DNA from: an uncultured Paracoccaceae bacterium
GTDB lineage: Bacteria; Pseudomonadota; Alphaproteobacteria; Rhodobacterales; Rhodobacteraceae
DNA: 64,000 bases
Reading direction: 5' to 3'
NCBI GenBank assembly: GCA_947488605.1
Contig: CANKZJ010000001.1
Coordinates: 372,001 to 436,000, forward strand
Part shown: piece after piece, positions 26,234-35,508 of the stretch
Layout of the letters: each line of letters opens with the position of its first letter
Position numbering within the stretch: the stretch's first letter is position 1
Program-made: the position numbers and the translations under genes
Notes under the pieces: generated by a model
Seen by the model: only the letters and a program-made list of their open reading frames with translations
Told to the model about the DNA's origin: nothing
The model's database searches: none

Positions 26234-27598
26234 ATGGCAAAAGATCTTAATTTCTCATGTTCTGAATGTGGTGCGGCATTTCGCAAATGGTCAGGGCAAT
26301 GCGACGCTTGTCAGGCGTGGAACACAATCAGCGAATCCAAAGCCTTGTCCAGCGGTCCCAAGGGCAAGTCATTAGGCGCGATCCGTGGCAAGGCAATTGC
26401 ACTGACTGATCTCGACACACAAGAAGCCGAACCGCCGCGCACGCAGGCCGGCGTCGGCGAATTAGACCGCGTTTTAGGTGGTGGCTTGGTCAAAGCATCT
26501 GCACTTTTGGTCGGTGGCGATCCCGGGATCGGAAAATCCACGCTGCTTTTACAAGCGGCCGCTCGGTTTGCCCGCAATGGGCTGAAGGTGATCTACATCT
26601 CGGGCGAGGAATCAAACGCACAAGTGCAGATGCGTGCACGGCGCCTGGGACTTGAAAAAAGCCCCGTCAAACTGGCCGCAGAAACCAATTTACGCGATAT
26701 CCTTACAACGCTTGAAGCAGAAAAACCCGATCTTGCGATCATCGATTCCATTCAGACAATGTGGGCCGACAACGTCGACAGTGCGCCGGGTAGCGTCAGT
26801 CAAGTGCGTTCATCCGCGCACGAGCTGACAACATTCGCCAAACGCAACGGCATGTCTGTGATCATGGTTGGGCATGTGACCAAAGATGGGTCGATCGCGG
26901 GGCCCCGTGTTGTCGAACATATGGTCGACACCGTTCTTTATTTCGAAGGCGAGCGTGGCCATCAATTCCGCATTCTGCGGTCGGTTAAGAACCGCTTTGG
27001 ACCCGCGGACGAAATCGGCGTATTCGAGATGACCGGCAAAGGATTGGCCGAAGTAAAGAATCCCTCGGCGCTGTTCTTGTCTGAACGTGGCGCACCTGCC
27101 CCGGGTTCTGTTGTCTTTGCAGGCTTTGAGGGGACCCGCCCTATGCTGTGCGAGATCCAGGCACTTGTGGCTCCTTCGCCACACAGCCAACCGCGCAGAT
27201 CTGTCGTCGGATGGGACGGCGGCAGGCTTGCCATGATCCTTGCCGTGCTTGAATCGCGATGTGGCGTGCCCTTCACCGGATTGGACGTATACCTCAACGT
27301 AGCAGGGGGTTTGCGCATCACCGAACCGGGCGCAGACCTTGCCGTTGCGGCCGCTTTGGTATCGGCCCGCGAAGACGCCGCATTGCCCGCCGAGGCCGTT
27401 GTTTTCGGTGAAATCAGTCTGTCGGGCGCGCTAAGACCTGTGGTGCAGACCGAAAATAGATTGAAAGAGGCGCAAAAACTTGGTTTTACGAAAGCGATCA
27501 TTCCGCAACAGGCAAAACAGCCCGGCGTGAATGGGCTTGATCTGCGAACAGCAACGGATCTCGCTGGATTTGTAGAAGAAGTATTCGGCGCACGTTAA
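26234..27598 (+). CDS. radA: DNA repair protein RadA
   Basis: 454 residues from MAKDLNFSCSECG, with AAAAGGTG upstream. The N-terminal C4 zinc finger is C-x2-C...C-x2-C (CSECG, CDAC). The RecA-like core has Walker A GDPGIGKST and the RadA signature KNRFGPADEIGVFEM, followed by a C-terminal Lon-like domain. It is a branch-migration helicase in homologous recombination. It belongs to the conserved alr-radA-cvpA-purF block. Confidence 0.95.
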   Translation: MAKDLNFSCSECGAAFRKWSGQCDACQAWNTISESKALSSGPKGKSLGAIRGKAIALTDLDTQEAEPPRTQAGVGELDRVLGGGLVKASALLVGGDPGIGKSTLLLQAAARFARNGLKVIYISGEESNAQVQMRARRLGLEKSPVKLAAETNLRDILTTLEAEKPDLAIIDSIQTMWADNVDSAPGSVSQVRSSAHELTTFAKRNGMSVIMVGHVTKDGSIAGPRVVEHMVDTVLYFEGERGHQFRILRSVKNRFGPADEIGVFEMTGKGLAEVKNPSALFLSERGAPAPGSVVFAGFEGTRPMLCEIQALVAPSPHSQPRRSVVGWDGGRLAMILAVLESRCGVPFTGLDVYLNVAGGLRITEPGADLAVAAALVSAREDAALPAEAVVFGEISLSGALRPVVQTENRLKEAQKLGFTKAIIPQQAKQPGVNGLDLRTATDLAGFVEEVFGAR

Positions 27599-27622
27599 CG
27601 CGTCAAAGGCAGGAGACGGACC

Positions 27623-28186
27623 ATGGAAGGTTTCACACTCGTCGACGCAGGCGTCGCCATTATCGTCCTACTATCGGGCGTATTGGCCTACAGCCGCGGT
27701 TTTATGCGCGAGGCGATGGCCATTTTGGGCTGGATCGGCGCCACGGTTGTCGCATTCATCTTTGCCGATCAAGTGGAACCACTTGTGCGGCAAATCCCAA
27801 TCCTCGGCGACTTTATCGGCGATAGCTGCGAATTGGCAATCATCGCAGCATTTGCAGCGGTCTTCGCGGTTGCACTGGTCGTCGTCTCAATCTTCACGCC
27901 CTTGTTTTCAAGCATCATCCAACGCTCTGCCCTTGGCGGTGTCGATCAGGCGCTTGGCTTTTTCTTTGGCGTGCTGCGCGGCATCCTGCTCGTGGCGGTT
28001 GCGTTCTTTGTCTACGACACGATCTTTGCAACCCAACAGTTCGCAGCCATTGATGACAGCCGCGCCGCGCAGGTCTTTGCGCAACTGACAGGTCAGATCG
28101 AAGAGCAGAACCCGGAGCAAGCTTTGGGCTGGATCACCGAGCAGTACCAGCAATTGGTCGGCAACTGTGGTGCACCTGCGGAGTAA
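27623..28186 (+). CDS. cvpA: CvpA-family membrane protein
   Basis: 187 residues with four membrane segments in the N-terminal 130 residues and a soluble tail. SRGFMREAMAILGWIGA and GGVDQALGFFFGVLRGILL are the conserved loops. CvpA is needed for colicin V production and envelope stress tolerance in other bacteria; the biochemical role is unclear. A GGCAGGAGAC site precedes the ATG and an intrinsic terminator follows, so purF further on needs its own promoter. Confidence 0.9.
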   Translation: MEGFTLVDAGVAIIVLLSGVLAYSRGFMREAMAILGWIGATVVAFIFADQVEPLVRQIPILGDFIGDSCELAIIAAFAAVFAVALVVVSIFTPLFSSIIQRSALGGVDQALGFFFGVLRGILLVAVAFFVYDTIFATQQFAAIDDSRAAQVFAQLTGQIEEQNPEQALGWITEQYQQLVGNCGAPAE

Positions 28187-28204
28187 GGCCTTCCAGTGAC
28201 GGAC

Positions 28205-28237
28205 AAAGGGGCGGTCGTGAAAACGACCGCCCTTTTC
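28205..28237 (+). terminator. Intrinsic terminator after cvpA
   Basis: A 10-bp stem GGGCGGTCGT / ACGACCGCCC closed by a GAAA tetraloop and followed by TTTT. Confidence 0.9.
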
Positions 28238-28347
28238 TATTGATATGGACCATGAGTAGTGTGGTTCATGCGATGCAGCTTTTGCTCGGTTTGCATCACT
28301 TTGCGGTTGGCTTCAGACTGCTGTGAAACATGGGCGTCGAAATCATG

Positions 28348-28428
28348 TTACAGGAAGGCCTTCTTTCGCCGTTTCTCAAGAATTGCCAAAGCACCGCACG
28401 TGAAAGCCAGTGCAACAATGATCAGCAT
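28348..28428 (-). CDS. Possible 26-residue single-pass membrane peptide
   Basis: An ATG-started frame of 26 codons encodes one hydrophobic helix (MLIIVALAFTCGALAILE) followed by a basic tail (KRRKKAFL), a common layout of small membrane proteins. It begins 18 bases after the stop of the small membrane gene on the same strand. There is no clear ribosome-binding site, so support is structural only. Confidence 0.35.
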   Translation of the reverse strand: MLIIVALAFTCGALAILEKRRKKAFL

Positions 28429-28446
28429 AACCAGTTCTATCGCGAA

Positions 28447-28641
28447 CTACTTATCTTCACTGCGGGTCTGCACCCGCTTGACGTCAGCCCGGCTCGTGGC
28501 CCACTTTTCCTGCGCGGCCGCGTTGATATCTTTTTCAAAGAATTCTGGCCGCTTGTAGAGCTTGGCCGCGAAAAACGCCCAAACACCGGCACTGACCATG
28601 ACAACGGTGATGGCGATACTGATGATAGTCCAAAAGCTCAT
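28447..28641 (-). CDS. Small single-pass membrane protein, unknown function
   Basis: 64 residues if started at MSFWTIISIAIT; two in-frame ATGs at 28671 and 28698 would add up to 19 residues. None of the three has a convincing ribosome-binding site. One membrane helix (residues 1-25) is followed by a charged cytoplasmic stretch (LYKRPEFFEKDINAA, then KRVQTRSEDK). No family is recognised. Confidence 0.5.
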   Translation of the reverse strand: MSFWTIISIAITVVMVSAGVWAFFAAKLYKRPEFFEKDINAAAQEKWATSRADVKRVQTRSEDK

Positions 28642-28835
28642 TAATTTTATGTGGATGGATTGTTGCGACATTTCAAGGTTTGAAGGTGATTTCGCCATTC
28701 TGTCGACTGCTTAGAACGGCTTTGGTGACTGAAATGCGTGCTAATGCGTTTGTGTGACGATCCCTCCGTGACACGCGCGCCCTGACCCTCTAAGAGAGAA
28801 GCACACCTGATGTTAACGGATTCGGAGCTGCCCCC

Positions 28836-30305
28836 TTGTCCAACGCGATGCCCCCCGCTGATCCCTTTGATGATGATAAACTGCGGGAGGAATGTGGCGT
28901 TTTTGGCGTTGTCGGTGTGACCGATGCATCCAATTTTGTAGCCCTCGGCCTGCACGCCTTGCAACACCGCGGGCAAGAGGCCGGCGGGATCGTCACCCAT
29001 GACCCCGAAACAGGCTTTAACCAGCAACGCCGGATGGGTCTGGTGCGCGACAACTTTACCTCCGCATCTATGATGGAACGCCTGCCCGGCACGATTGGTA
29101 TCGGGCATGTGCGGTACTCTACTGCCGGGTCCAAAGGCCAAACCGCGATGCGCGATGTGCAGCCGTTCTTTGGCGAGTTCTCGATGGGTGGGGCTGCGAT
29201 TGCCCACAACGGCAACATCACGAATGCGCTATCCCTGCGCAAAGAGCTGATTGAGCGCGGATCAATCTTTCAAAGCTCATCTGACAGCGAATGCATCATT
29301 CACCTTATGGCGCGGTCTATGGGCCGCAACATTCCTGACCGCATGGAAGAAGCATTACGCAAGGTCGAAGGCGCATTTTCCATCGTCGCGATGACCCGCA
29401 CAAAACTGATTGGCTGTCGCGACCCGCTGGGCGTTCGTCCGCTGGTTTTGGGCAAGATCGGCGACGGCTGGGCGCTGGCGTCCGAGACCTGTGCGCTGGA
29501 TATCATTGGCGCTGATTTTGTGCGCGAAATCGAACCAGGCGAAATGGTCGTTGTGACCGAAAAAGGCGTCGCAAGTCACTTCCCGTTCCGCCCGAAAAAG
29601 TCCCGCTTTTGCATCTTTGAGCATGTGTACTTCAGCCGCCCAGATAGTATCCTCGGTGGACGCTCTGTCTATGAGACGCGCGAAAACATCGGCCGTGAGC
29701 TTGCAAAAGAAGCGCCCGTTGAAGCGGACTTGGTCTGCCCCGTGCCAGACAGCGGCACACCTGCGGCTATCGGGTATTCTTTGCAATCCGGTATCCCCTA
29801 CGCAATGGGCATCATCCGCAACCAATACATGGGCCGCACGTTTATTGAGCCGACCGAAAGCATCCGCAACATGGGTGTTCGCCTCAAACTGAACGTGAAC
29901 CGCGCGCTGATCAAAGGCAAACGTGTGATTTTGGTGGATGATAGTGTTGTGCGCGGCACCACCAGTCGCAAGATCAAAGAGATGATCCTTGATGCGGGTG
30001 CCGCCGAAGTGCATTTCCGTATCGCAAGCCCGCCAACGCAATGGCCGTGCTTTTATGGCGTCGACACACCGCAGCGTGATAAACTTCTTGCGGCTACGAT
30101 GACCGAGGACGAAATGCGCGATCACTTGGGCGTCGATAGCCTCAAGTTCATTTCACTTGATGGTCTTTACCGTGCCGTGGGCGAAGCCAAAGGTCGCGAT
30201 AAGACTGCGCCCGCCTATTGCGATGCGTGTTTCTCTGGCGAATATCCGATCGCACCCGCCGACATGATCGAGCAAGGGTTTCAGGCCAAGACGGCGGCTG
30301 AATAA
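28836..30305 (+). CDS. purF: Amidophosphoribosyltransferase
   Basis: 489 residues. The first committed enzyme of purine synthesis makes phosphoribosylamine from PRPP and glutamine. After the short leader the N-terminal nucleophile cysteine is in EECGVFGVVG; the glutaminase domain shows GHVRYST. The PRPP motif is VILVDDSVVRGTTSRK. A TTG at 28836 is preferred because GGAG lies eight bases upstream; the ATG at 28848 is the alternative. The propeptide is cleaved before the cysteine in related enzymes. Confidence 0.94.
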   Translation: MSNAMPPADPFDDDKLREECGVFGVVGVTDASNFVALGLHALQHRGQEAGGIVTHDPETGFNQQRRMGLVRDNFTSASMMERLPGTIGIGHVRYSTAGSKGQTAMRDVQPFFGEFSMGGAAIAHNGNITNALSLRKELIERGSIFQSSSDSECIIHLMARSMGRNIPDRMEEALRKVEGAFSIVAMTRTKLIGCRDPLGVRPLVLGKIGDGWALASETCALDIIGADFVREIEPGEMVVVTEKGVASHFPFRPKKSRFCIFEHVYFSRPDSILGGRSVYETRENIGRELAKEAPVEADLVCPVPDSGTPAAIGYSLQSGIPYAMGIIRNQYMGRTFIEPTESIRNMGVRLKLNVNRALIKGKRVILVDDSVVRGTTSRKIKEMILDAGAAEVHFRIASPPTQWPCFYGVDTPQRDKLLAATMTEDEMRDHLGVDSLKFISLDGLYRAVGEAKGRDKTAPAYCDACFSGEYPIAPADMIEQGFQAKTAAE

Positions 30306-30307
30306 GC

Positions 30308-30712
30308 ATGACCACCGTCATTCATCATAATCCCGATTGTGGCACGTCCCGTAACGTCCTTGCCGTCATCCGGGCGAGTGGTACGGAACCAGTCGTGGTC
30401 GAATACCTCAAAACTGGTTGGACCCGACCGCAACTACAGGCGCTTTTTGCGGCAGCAGATATCACACCGCGCGGTGCGTTGCGCACATCCAAATCACCCG
30501 CAGAAGAGCTTGGGTTGCTTGACCCGGCTGTCAGCGACGACGCGTTGCTTGACGCGATGATCACACATCCGGTCTTGGTTAATAGACCGCTCGTTTGCAC
30601 ACCCAAGGGTGTCGCCTTGTGCCGCCCGTCCGAAGCAGTCCTACCCTTGCTGGAAATCCCGCTGACCGAAGCAGTTTACAAAGAAGATGGCACCCTCATC
30701 CTTGCTCCGTAA
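30308..30712 (+). CDS. arsC: Glutaredoxin-dependent arsenate reductase
   Basis: 134 residues. The active-site HNPDCGTSRNVL near residue 7 and RTSKSPAEELGL are diagnostic of the ArsC/Spx fold enzymes that reduce arsenate with glutaredoxin; VNRPLVCTPKG matches the third conserved arginine region. It starts two bases after the purF stop, so it is cotranscribed with purF. No arsB or arsR is nearby, so it may be housekeeping ArsC-like rather than part of a resistance operon. Confidence 0.88.
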   Translation: MTTVIHHNPDCGTSRNVLAVIRASGTEPVVVEYLKTGWTRPQLQALFAAADITPRGALRTSKSPAEELGLLDPAVSDDALLDAMITHPVLVNRPLVCTPKGVALCRPSEAVLPLLEIPLTEAVYKEDGTLILAP

Positions 30713-30747
30713 CGCTGAAGTGATCAGTCTGGAGCGGTTTTCAGCGT
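30712..30747. repeat. Inverted repeat after arsC
   Basis: ACGCTGAA (30712-30719) and TTCAGCGT (30740-30747) form a perfect 8-bp stem with a 20-base loop beginning at the arsC stop. It is a possible transcript-end structure without a U-run. Confidence 0.35.
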
Positions 30748-30841
30748 AATACCCAGCGTCACGTGTCCAACACCCCCTTTTGCTTGCACATCTGCTCTGG
30801 CAAGAGCGTCGCAACGATAAAAAATCGATGCAGTCATAAAC

Positions 30842-31108
30842 ATGTCAGATCAAAAACCCGCTGCAGCAATCGCCGCAGCAAATGCCACAGTGCCAGATGC
30901 GCTGGCGCTCAACACGCTTGCCGTCATTGGCCTGATGAACACCAGTAACGGTGCCGCAGCCCTATTGCGGTCATCGCGCGGCGAGATCGCGCGTGTCGGC
31001 GTTGGCGAAGAAGCTTTTGGCGTGCAAGTCACGGCCATTGGTGATGATCAAATCTTGCTCACCAATCGCTGGGGCCGCACCGAAGCTTTGCAGCTTCCGC
31101 GCAGCTAA
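30842..31108 (+). CDS. Small conserved protein with PilP/GspC-like beta domain
   Basis: 88 residues. After a low-complexity Ala-rich start, the stretch AALLRSSRGEIARVGVGEEAFGVQVTAIGDDQILLTNRWGR resembles in layout the small beta domain of GspC/PilP (clamp) proteins, which have a GxG turn and alternating hydrophobics; written as shorter motifs, SSRGEIARVGVG and VTAIGDDQILL are the key parts. No signal peptide is visible. Function unknown; the gene sits between arsC and an SDR gene. Confidence 0.62.
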   Translation: MSDQKPAAAIAAANATVPDALALNTLAVIGLMNTSNGAAALLRSSRGEIARVGVGEEAFGVQVTAIGDDQILLTNRWGRTEALQLPRS

Positions 31109-31147
31109 CGCTTGACCTTGGCGTCCGTTCAGCACATCACGCGGCCC

Positions 31148-31789
31148 ATGACAAAAACAGTATTGATCACCGGCGCGTCCCGCGGCCTTGGTGCGGCGCT
31201 GGCCAAAGTGCTTGCCCCCACCCACCACGTCATTGCCGTGGGCAAGACCGTGGGTGCGCTTGAAGAACTTGATGACGCGATCCAAGCGACCGGTGGACAA
31301 GCCACCCTTGCGCCAATGGATATCACCGTCGATGAGGCCATGCAGCAATTGTGCCGCGGCATCTTTGACCGTTGGGGCAGCCTTGATCTGTGGTTGCACA
31401 CCGCTGTTCACGCAGCCCCTTTGGCCCCTGCAGGCCACATCGGCCCTAAAGATCTTGCCAAGTCCATGACCATCAATATCGAGGCCACTGCGCGCCTGAT
31501 CGCGTATGTCAGCCCCCTTTTGGGGCAAACTGGCAAGGCGGTCTTCTTTGATGACCCACGTGGCGGCGCGCAGTTCTTTGGCGCCTATGGTGCGACCAAA
31601 GCGGGCCAGATTGCACTGGCCAAAAGCTGGCAGGCAGAGGCGGTCAAAACCGGCCCTAAAGTGCAAATTCTCACGCCACGGCCGATGCCAACCGCAACCC
31701 GCGCCCGGTTCTATCCCGGTGAGGACAGAAATGCCCTGACCCATCCCAACACCGAGGCCGCGCGTTTACTGCCCTTGATCGTCGAGTAA
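31148..31789 (+). CDS. Short-chain dehydrogenase/reductase-like protein lacking the usual Ser
   Basis: 213 residues from MTKTVLITGASRGLG. The NAD(P)-binding GASRGLG motif and the catalytic YGATK (Y-x3-K) are present, but the position about 13 residues before the tyrosine, where SDRs carry the catalytic serine, reads DDPRGGAQFFGAY with no serine. The Rossmann loop NNAG is replaced too. The enzyme may therefore be an atypical or non-catalytic SDR. It precedes surE. Confidence 0.8.
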   Translation: MTKTVLITGASRGLGAALAKVLAPTHHVIAVGKTVGALEELDDAIQATGGQATLAPMDITVDEAMQQLCRGIFDRWGSLDLWLHTAVHAAPLAPAGHIGPKDLAKSMTINIEATARLIAYVSPLLGQTGKAVFFDDPRGGAQFFGAYGATKAGQIALAKSWQAEAVKTGPKVQILTPRPMPTATRARFYPGEDRNALTHPNTEAARLLPLIVE

Positions 31790-31938
31790 CGCGCAAAACA
31801 CCTAATTTCTTGATCAGGTATCTTGGCCTTAGGCCAATTTTTCGAAAAGACTGAACGTCGTTCGCGCTGATTTGACCCAGACGCTTGCCCAGACCGCGCC
31901 CCTCGCTTAGGAACAAAGTCAAAGCAAAGGGGCAGCTT

Positions 31939-32727
31939 ATGCGGATTTTGATCACCAATGATGACGGCATAAACGCACCCGGTTTGCAGGTCCTGACCGA
32001 TATCGCCAATGAGATCGCGGGCCCTGACGGCGAAGTTTGGACCGTCGCCCCCGCATTTGAACAATCCGGTGTGGGTCACTGCATCAGCTACACCCACCCC
32101 ACGATGATCGCAGAACTGGGCCCTCGCCGCTTTGCGGCCGAAGGATCACCCGCCGACTGCGTGATCGCCGGGCTCTATGATGTTCTCAAAGACAATGCCC
32201 CCGATCTGATCTTATCAGGTGTGAACCGGGGCAATAACGCTGCTGAAAATACGCTCTATTCCGGCACGATCGGGGCCTGCATCGAAGGCGCGTTGCAAGG
32301 TGTGCGATCTATCGCGCTTTCGCAATTCTACGGCCCCGACAACAAAGACCTCGACAACCCGTTTGAACCTGCCGCTGTGCACGGTGCAGCAACCGTGCGT
32401 GCCTTGATGAACGACGCACTATGGGACGATAACGCAGACTACAAAGTGTTCTATAACGTCAATTTCCCCCCTGTACCTGCGTCAGCGGTCAAGGGCATGG
32501 CGGCGACAACACAAGGTTTCCGACTGAACACACGGTTCCGTGCCGAGGCGCAAACCTCGCCCACGGGACGCAAATTCCTATGGGTGCGTGGCGGCCCGCA
32601 GCACGAGCCTACGGCACCCGGCACTGATGCAGCCGCAAACCTTGACGGCTATATCTCGATCACGCCAATGCGCGCGGACCTCACGGACTACAAAATGGTC
32701 AATACGCTGAAGGACGCCCTGACGTGA
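31939..32727 (+). CDS. surE: 5'/3'-nucleotidase SurE
   Basis: 262 residues from [10 protein letters not shown]; the ATG follows AAAGGGGCAGCTT, and a longer in-frame extension lacks family similarity. The metal-binding NDDG, the [18 protein letters not shown] loop and [10 protein letters not shown] motifs are intact. It hydrolyses nucleoside monophosphates and polyphosphate during stress and stationary phase. Its stop overlaps the GTG start of pcm (GTGA), the classic surE-pcm pair. Confidence 0.93.
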   Translation: MRILITNDDGINAPGLQVLTDIANEIAGPDGEVWTVAPAFEQSGVGHCISYTHPTMIAELGPRRFAAEGSPADCVIAGLYDVLKDNAPDLILSGVNRGNNAAENTLYSGTIGACIEGALQGVRSIALSQFYGPDNKDLDNPFEPAAVHGAATVRALMNDALWDDNADYKVFYNVNFPPVPASAVKGMAATTQGFRLNTRFRAEAQTSPTGRKFLWVRGGPQHEPTAPGTDAAANLDGYISITPMRADLTDYKMVNTLKDALT

Positions 32728-33365
32728 CTTTCGATGCCGCCACCAAGATGGAGTTTCTCTACACCCTGCGCAGCAAGGGCGTCACGGACGCGCGTGTGCT
32801 GACCGCGATGGAACAGGTTGACCGGGCCGATTACATCAAGGGCACATTCGCCGACCGCGCCTATGAAGACATGCCGCTGCCCATCGCTTGTGGGCAAACG
32901 ATCAGTCAGCCGTCTGTCGTGGGTTTGATGACACAAGCTCTGCAAGTGTCGCCACGCGATAAGGTACTCGAAATTGGTACCGGTTCTGGCTATCAGGCGG
33001 CGATCCTCAGCAAACTGGCGCGCAGGGTCTATACCGTTGATCGTTACCGTCGTTTGGTACATGCAGCACGCGCTGTGTTTGAGCAAAATGACATCACGAA
33101 CATCACGACCTTCACTGCCGACGGCAGCCACGGGTTTGCTGAACAGGCCCCATTTGACCGCATCCTATTGACCGCAGCCGCCGAAGACCCACCGGGCCCA
33201 TTGCTGGCGCAATTGCGCGTTGGTGGCGTCATGGTCTTGCCCGTCGGGCAGTCCGATGCGGTACAAAGTTTGATCCGGGTGACGCGCACGGAAACCGGAT
33301 TGGACTACGATGAATTACGCGCAGTGCGCTTTGTCCCCTTGCTAGAAGGGCTAGGACAAGAGTAA
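32724..33365 (+). CDS. pcm: Protein-L-isoaspartate O-methyltransferase
   Basis: 213 residues starting at GTG 32724 coupled to surE. SAM-binding [15 protein letters not shown] and the family motif [13 protein letters not shown] are visible, as is [11 protein letters not shown]. It methylates isoaspartyl residues so that damaged proteins can be repaired. It is followed by the NlpD-like lipoprotein gene after 61 bases. Confidence 0.93.
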   Translation: MTFDAATKMEFLYTLRSKGVTDARVLTAMEQVDRADYIKGTFADRAYEDMPLPIACGQTISQPSVVGLMTQALQVSPRDKVLEIGTGSGYQAAILSKLARRVYTVDRYRRLVHAARAVFEQNDITNITTFTADGSHGFAEQAPFDRILLTAAAEDPPGPLLAQLRVGGVMVLPVGQSDAVQSLIRVTRTETGLDYDELRAVRFVPLLEGLGQE

Positions 33366-33426
33366 TGTTACGCAAAATGTAGTACGACCCCATATATAAG
33401 GGGCGACTTGGCAAAGGAGCGGTAGG

Positions 33427-34632
33427 ATGGCGAACAGGCATATTCCTCTAAAACGCATCATGATGACGGGTGTGGCAATGGCGGCACTTTCTGCATGCGC
33501 AGATTTTGATTTCGACATGCGGGACGTGGGCAACGGATTTGACACAACGTCTGCGGTGCAACAACTTCCCGGGCGTCCTCGTCCAGATGATCGTGGCGTT
33601 ATCTCTTATCCCAATTATCAGGTCGTCGTGGCCCGGCGTGATGATACGATCCGCCAGATTGCGATCCGCCTCGGTCTCGATGCCAATACGTTGGCGGACT
33701 ATAATGGGATCGAACCTGACGTGATCCTGCGCCGCGACGAGATCATTGCTTTGCCCGGACGCGTGGCTGAACCATCCCCTGCCACTGGCGCTATTGGGAC
33801 AGGGCCGATCCAGCCGCTTGATGTGGCCTCTGTCGCGACAACGGCACTCGACCGCGCTGATGCCGCAGGCACGCCGGTGACATCGACACCCATCGCCCCA
33901 GCCGCAGTACCGGCAGCACCTGCCACACCCAATGTAGCACCTGTCGTGCGCGGGACCGAGCCAATCCGCCATCAGGTGAAACGAGGCGAAACAGTCTTCT
34001 CGATTTCACGCCTGTACAACATTCCGGTCACGAATATTGCCGAATGGAACGGTCTCGACGCAGAATTCACGATCCGCGAAGGCCAGTTCCTTTTGATCCC
34101 ACAAACCGGGGTCCCTGCCCCGACACCGGCTGTTGATGTCACCGAACCCGGCAGCGGTACGCAGACACCTGTACCACCAAGTGCAGCCTTGCCACTGCCT
34201 CCCGTCGCATCGGCGGCGGCAGCAGTTGTCGCACCGCCCGCACCTGATCTGGGCACATCTGCGGCACAACCCGCCAGCAGCGGAACACGGTTCCAACTGC
34301 CTGCCCAAGGTGCGATCATTCGCGCCTATGCGCCGGGCCAGAATGAAGGCATCGACATTGGCGTGCCGGGCGGCACCGATGTGCAGGCAGCAGGTAGCGG
34401 AACCGTCGCAGCCGTGACAACCGACACAAGTGGTGGCGCAATTGTCGTTATTAAACACAGCGATGGGCTGCTAACGGTCTATACGCAAATGGCAAATCTG
34501 ACCGTAGATAAGAACGACAGCGTGTCGCGCGGCCAGACCATTGGTAAAGTGCGGGCCGCTGATCCAAGCTTCTTGCATTTTGAAGTCAGACGCGGCCTAC
34601 AAAGCCTCGATCCGGCTGATTTTCTGCCTTAA
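33427..34632 (+). CDS. NlpD-like LysM/M23 lipoprotein (degenerate peptidase)
   Basis: 401 residues. A lipoprotein signal ends in the lipobox LSAC near residue 24. Two LysM domains follow (VVVARRDDTIRQIAIRLGL; HQVKRGETVFSISRLYNIP) for peptidoglycan binding, then a Pro/Ala-rich linker and a C-terminal M23 fold. Zinc ligands are partly lost: the expected HxG(I)D is NEGID and the later HxH is YTQM, while HFEVRR is kept. This fits an NlpD/EnvC-type activator of cell-separation amidases rather than an active endopeptidase. Its position after surE-pcm is that of nlpD. Confidence 0.88.
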   Translation: MANRHIPLKRIMMTGVAMAALSACADFDFDMRDVGNGFDTTSAVQQLPGRPRPDDRGVISYPNYQVVVARRDDTIRQIAIRLGLDANTLADYNGIEPDVILRRDEIIALPGRVAEPSPATGAIGTGPIQPLDVASVATTALDRADAAGTPVTSTPIAPAAVPAAPATPNVAPVVRGTEPIRHQVKRGETVFSISRLYNIPVTNIAEWNGLDAEFTIREGQFLLIPQTGVPAPTPAVDVTEPGSGTQTPVPPSAALPLPPVASAAAAVVAPPAPDLGTSAAQPASSGTRFQLPAQGAIIRAYAPGQNEGIDIGVPGGTDVQAAGSGTVAAVTTDTSGGAIVVIKHSDGLLTVYTQMANLTVDKNDSVSRGQTIGKVRAADPSFLHFEVRRGLQSLDPADFLP

Positions 34633-34643
34633 TGCTGCAACGG

Positions 34644-34669
34644 GTAAGGTGGATCGTGATCCACCTTAC
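34644..34669. terminator. Perfect inverted repeat between convergent genes
   Basis: A 12-bp perfect stem GTAAGGTGGATC / GATCCACCTTAC with a 2-base centre. It overlaps the last codons of the minus-strand ATPase gene and lies 12 bases after the nlpD stop. It probably ends both transcripts. Confidence 0.6.
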
Positions 34670-35508
34670 GACAGCTTCACACCACGCCTACCAGCAAGAT
34701 CGGTAAAGTACTGCCAAGCCACCCGGCCCGAACGGCTGCCGCGTGTGGCTTGCCATTCAATGGCTTCTGCGCGCAATGTGGCGTCCTCAATCGCGACGCC
34801 ATAAGCGTCGCAATACCCACGGATCATTTGCAGATACTCATCTTGATCACAGGGATGAAACCCCAGCCACAGCCCGAAACGATCCGACAGCGATACTTTT
34901 TCTTCGACTGCCTCAGAGGGTGAAATAGCCGAAGAGCGTTCATTTTCGATCATATCGCGCGGCATCAAATGACGTCGGTTCGACGTTGCATAAAGCACCA
35001 CATTGTCGGGGCGTCCCTCAATACCACCGTCCAAGACCGCCTTGAGCGACTTGTAATGTGCATCATCATGGCCAAATGAAAGATCATCGCAAAACAGAAT
35101 GAACCGCTCTGGCGCGCCGCGCAGCAAGTTCAGACACCGCCCGATACTGGGTAGATCTTCGCGTTGCACCTCAACCATCTTAAGTTGGGGGTGCGTGGCA
35201 TGCACCGCACCGTGCACTGCCTTCACGAGGCTGGATTTACCCATTCCGCGCGCACCCCAAAGCAAAGCGTTGTTTGCCGGCAGTCCGGCTGCAAATTGCA
35301 CAGTATTGGCAATCAGCGTATCGCGTGACCGGTCCACACCAACCAAAAGGTCTACATCCACGCGGTTCACTGACGTCACAGGCTCTAGCCTATCCGGGCC
35401 AGTGTGCCAGACAAAAGCAGAGGCTTGCTCAAACGCAGGTGCCACTTCTGGCGCGGGACTGATGCGTTCAAGTGCTGCTGCAATCCGCGCAAGGGTCTTC
35501 TTGCTCAC
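34666..35508 (-). CDS. DUF815-family AAA+ ATPase
   Basis: 280 residues. Walker A reads GARGMGKSS and Walker B FILFCDDLSFG; YATSNRRHLMPRDM is the sensor 1 region of DUF815 ATPases. The family is widespread in alphaproteobacteria beside the Tat genes, and its function is undefined. The ATG overlaps the tatC stop by four bases, so it is the fourth gene of the Tat operon here. A chaperone or membrane-remodelling role is only a guess. Confidence 0.87.
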   Translation of the reverse strand: MSKKTLARIAAALERISPAPEVAPAFEQASAFVWHTGPDRLEPVTSVNRVDVDLLVGVDRSRDTLIANTVQFAAGLPANNALLWGARGMGKSSLVKAVHGAVHATHPQLKMVEVQREDLPSIGRCLNLLRGAPERFILFCDDLSFGHDDAHYKSLKAVLDGGIEGRPDNVVLYATSNRRHLMPRDMIENERSSAISPSEAVEEKVSLSDRFGLWLGFHPCDQDEYLQMIRGYCDAYGVAIEDATLRAEAIEWQATRGSRSGRVAWQYFTDLAGRRGVKLS

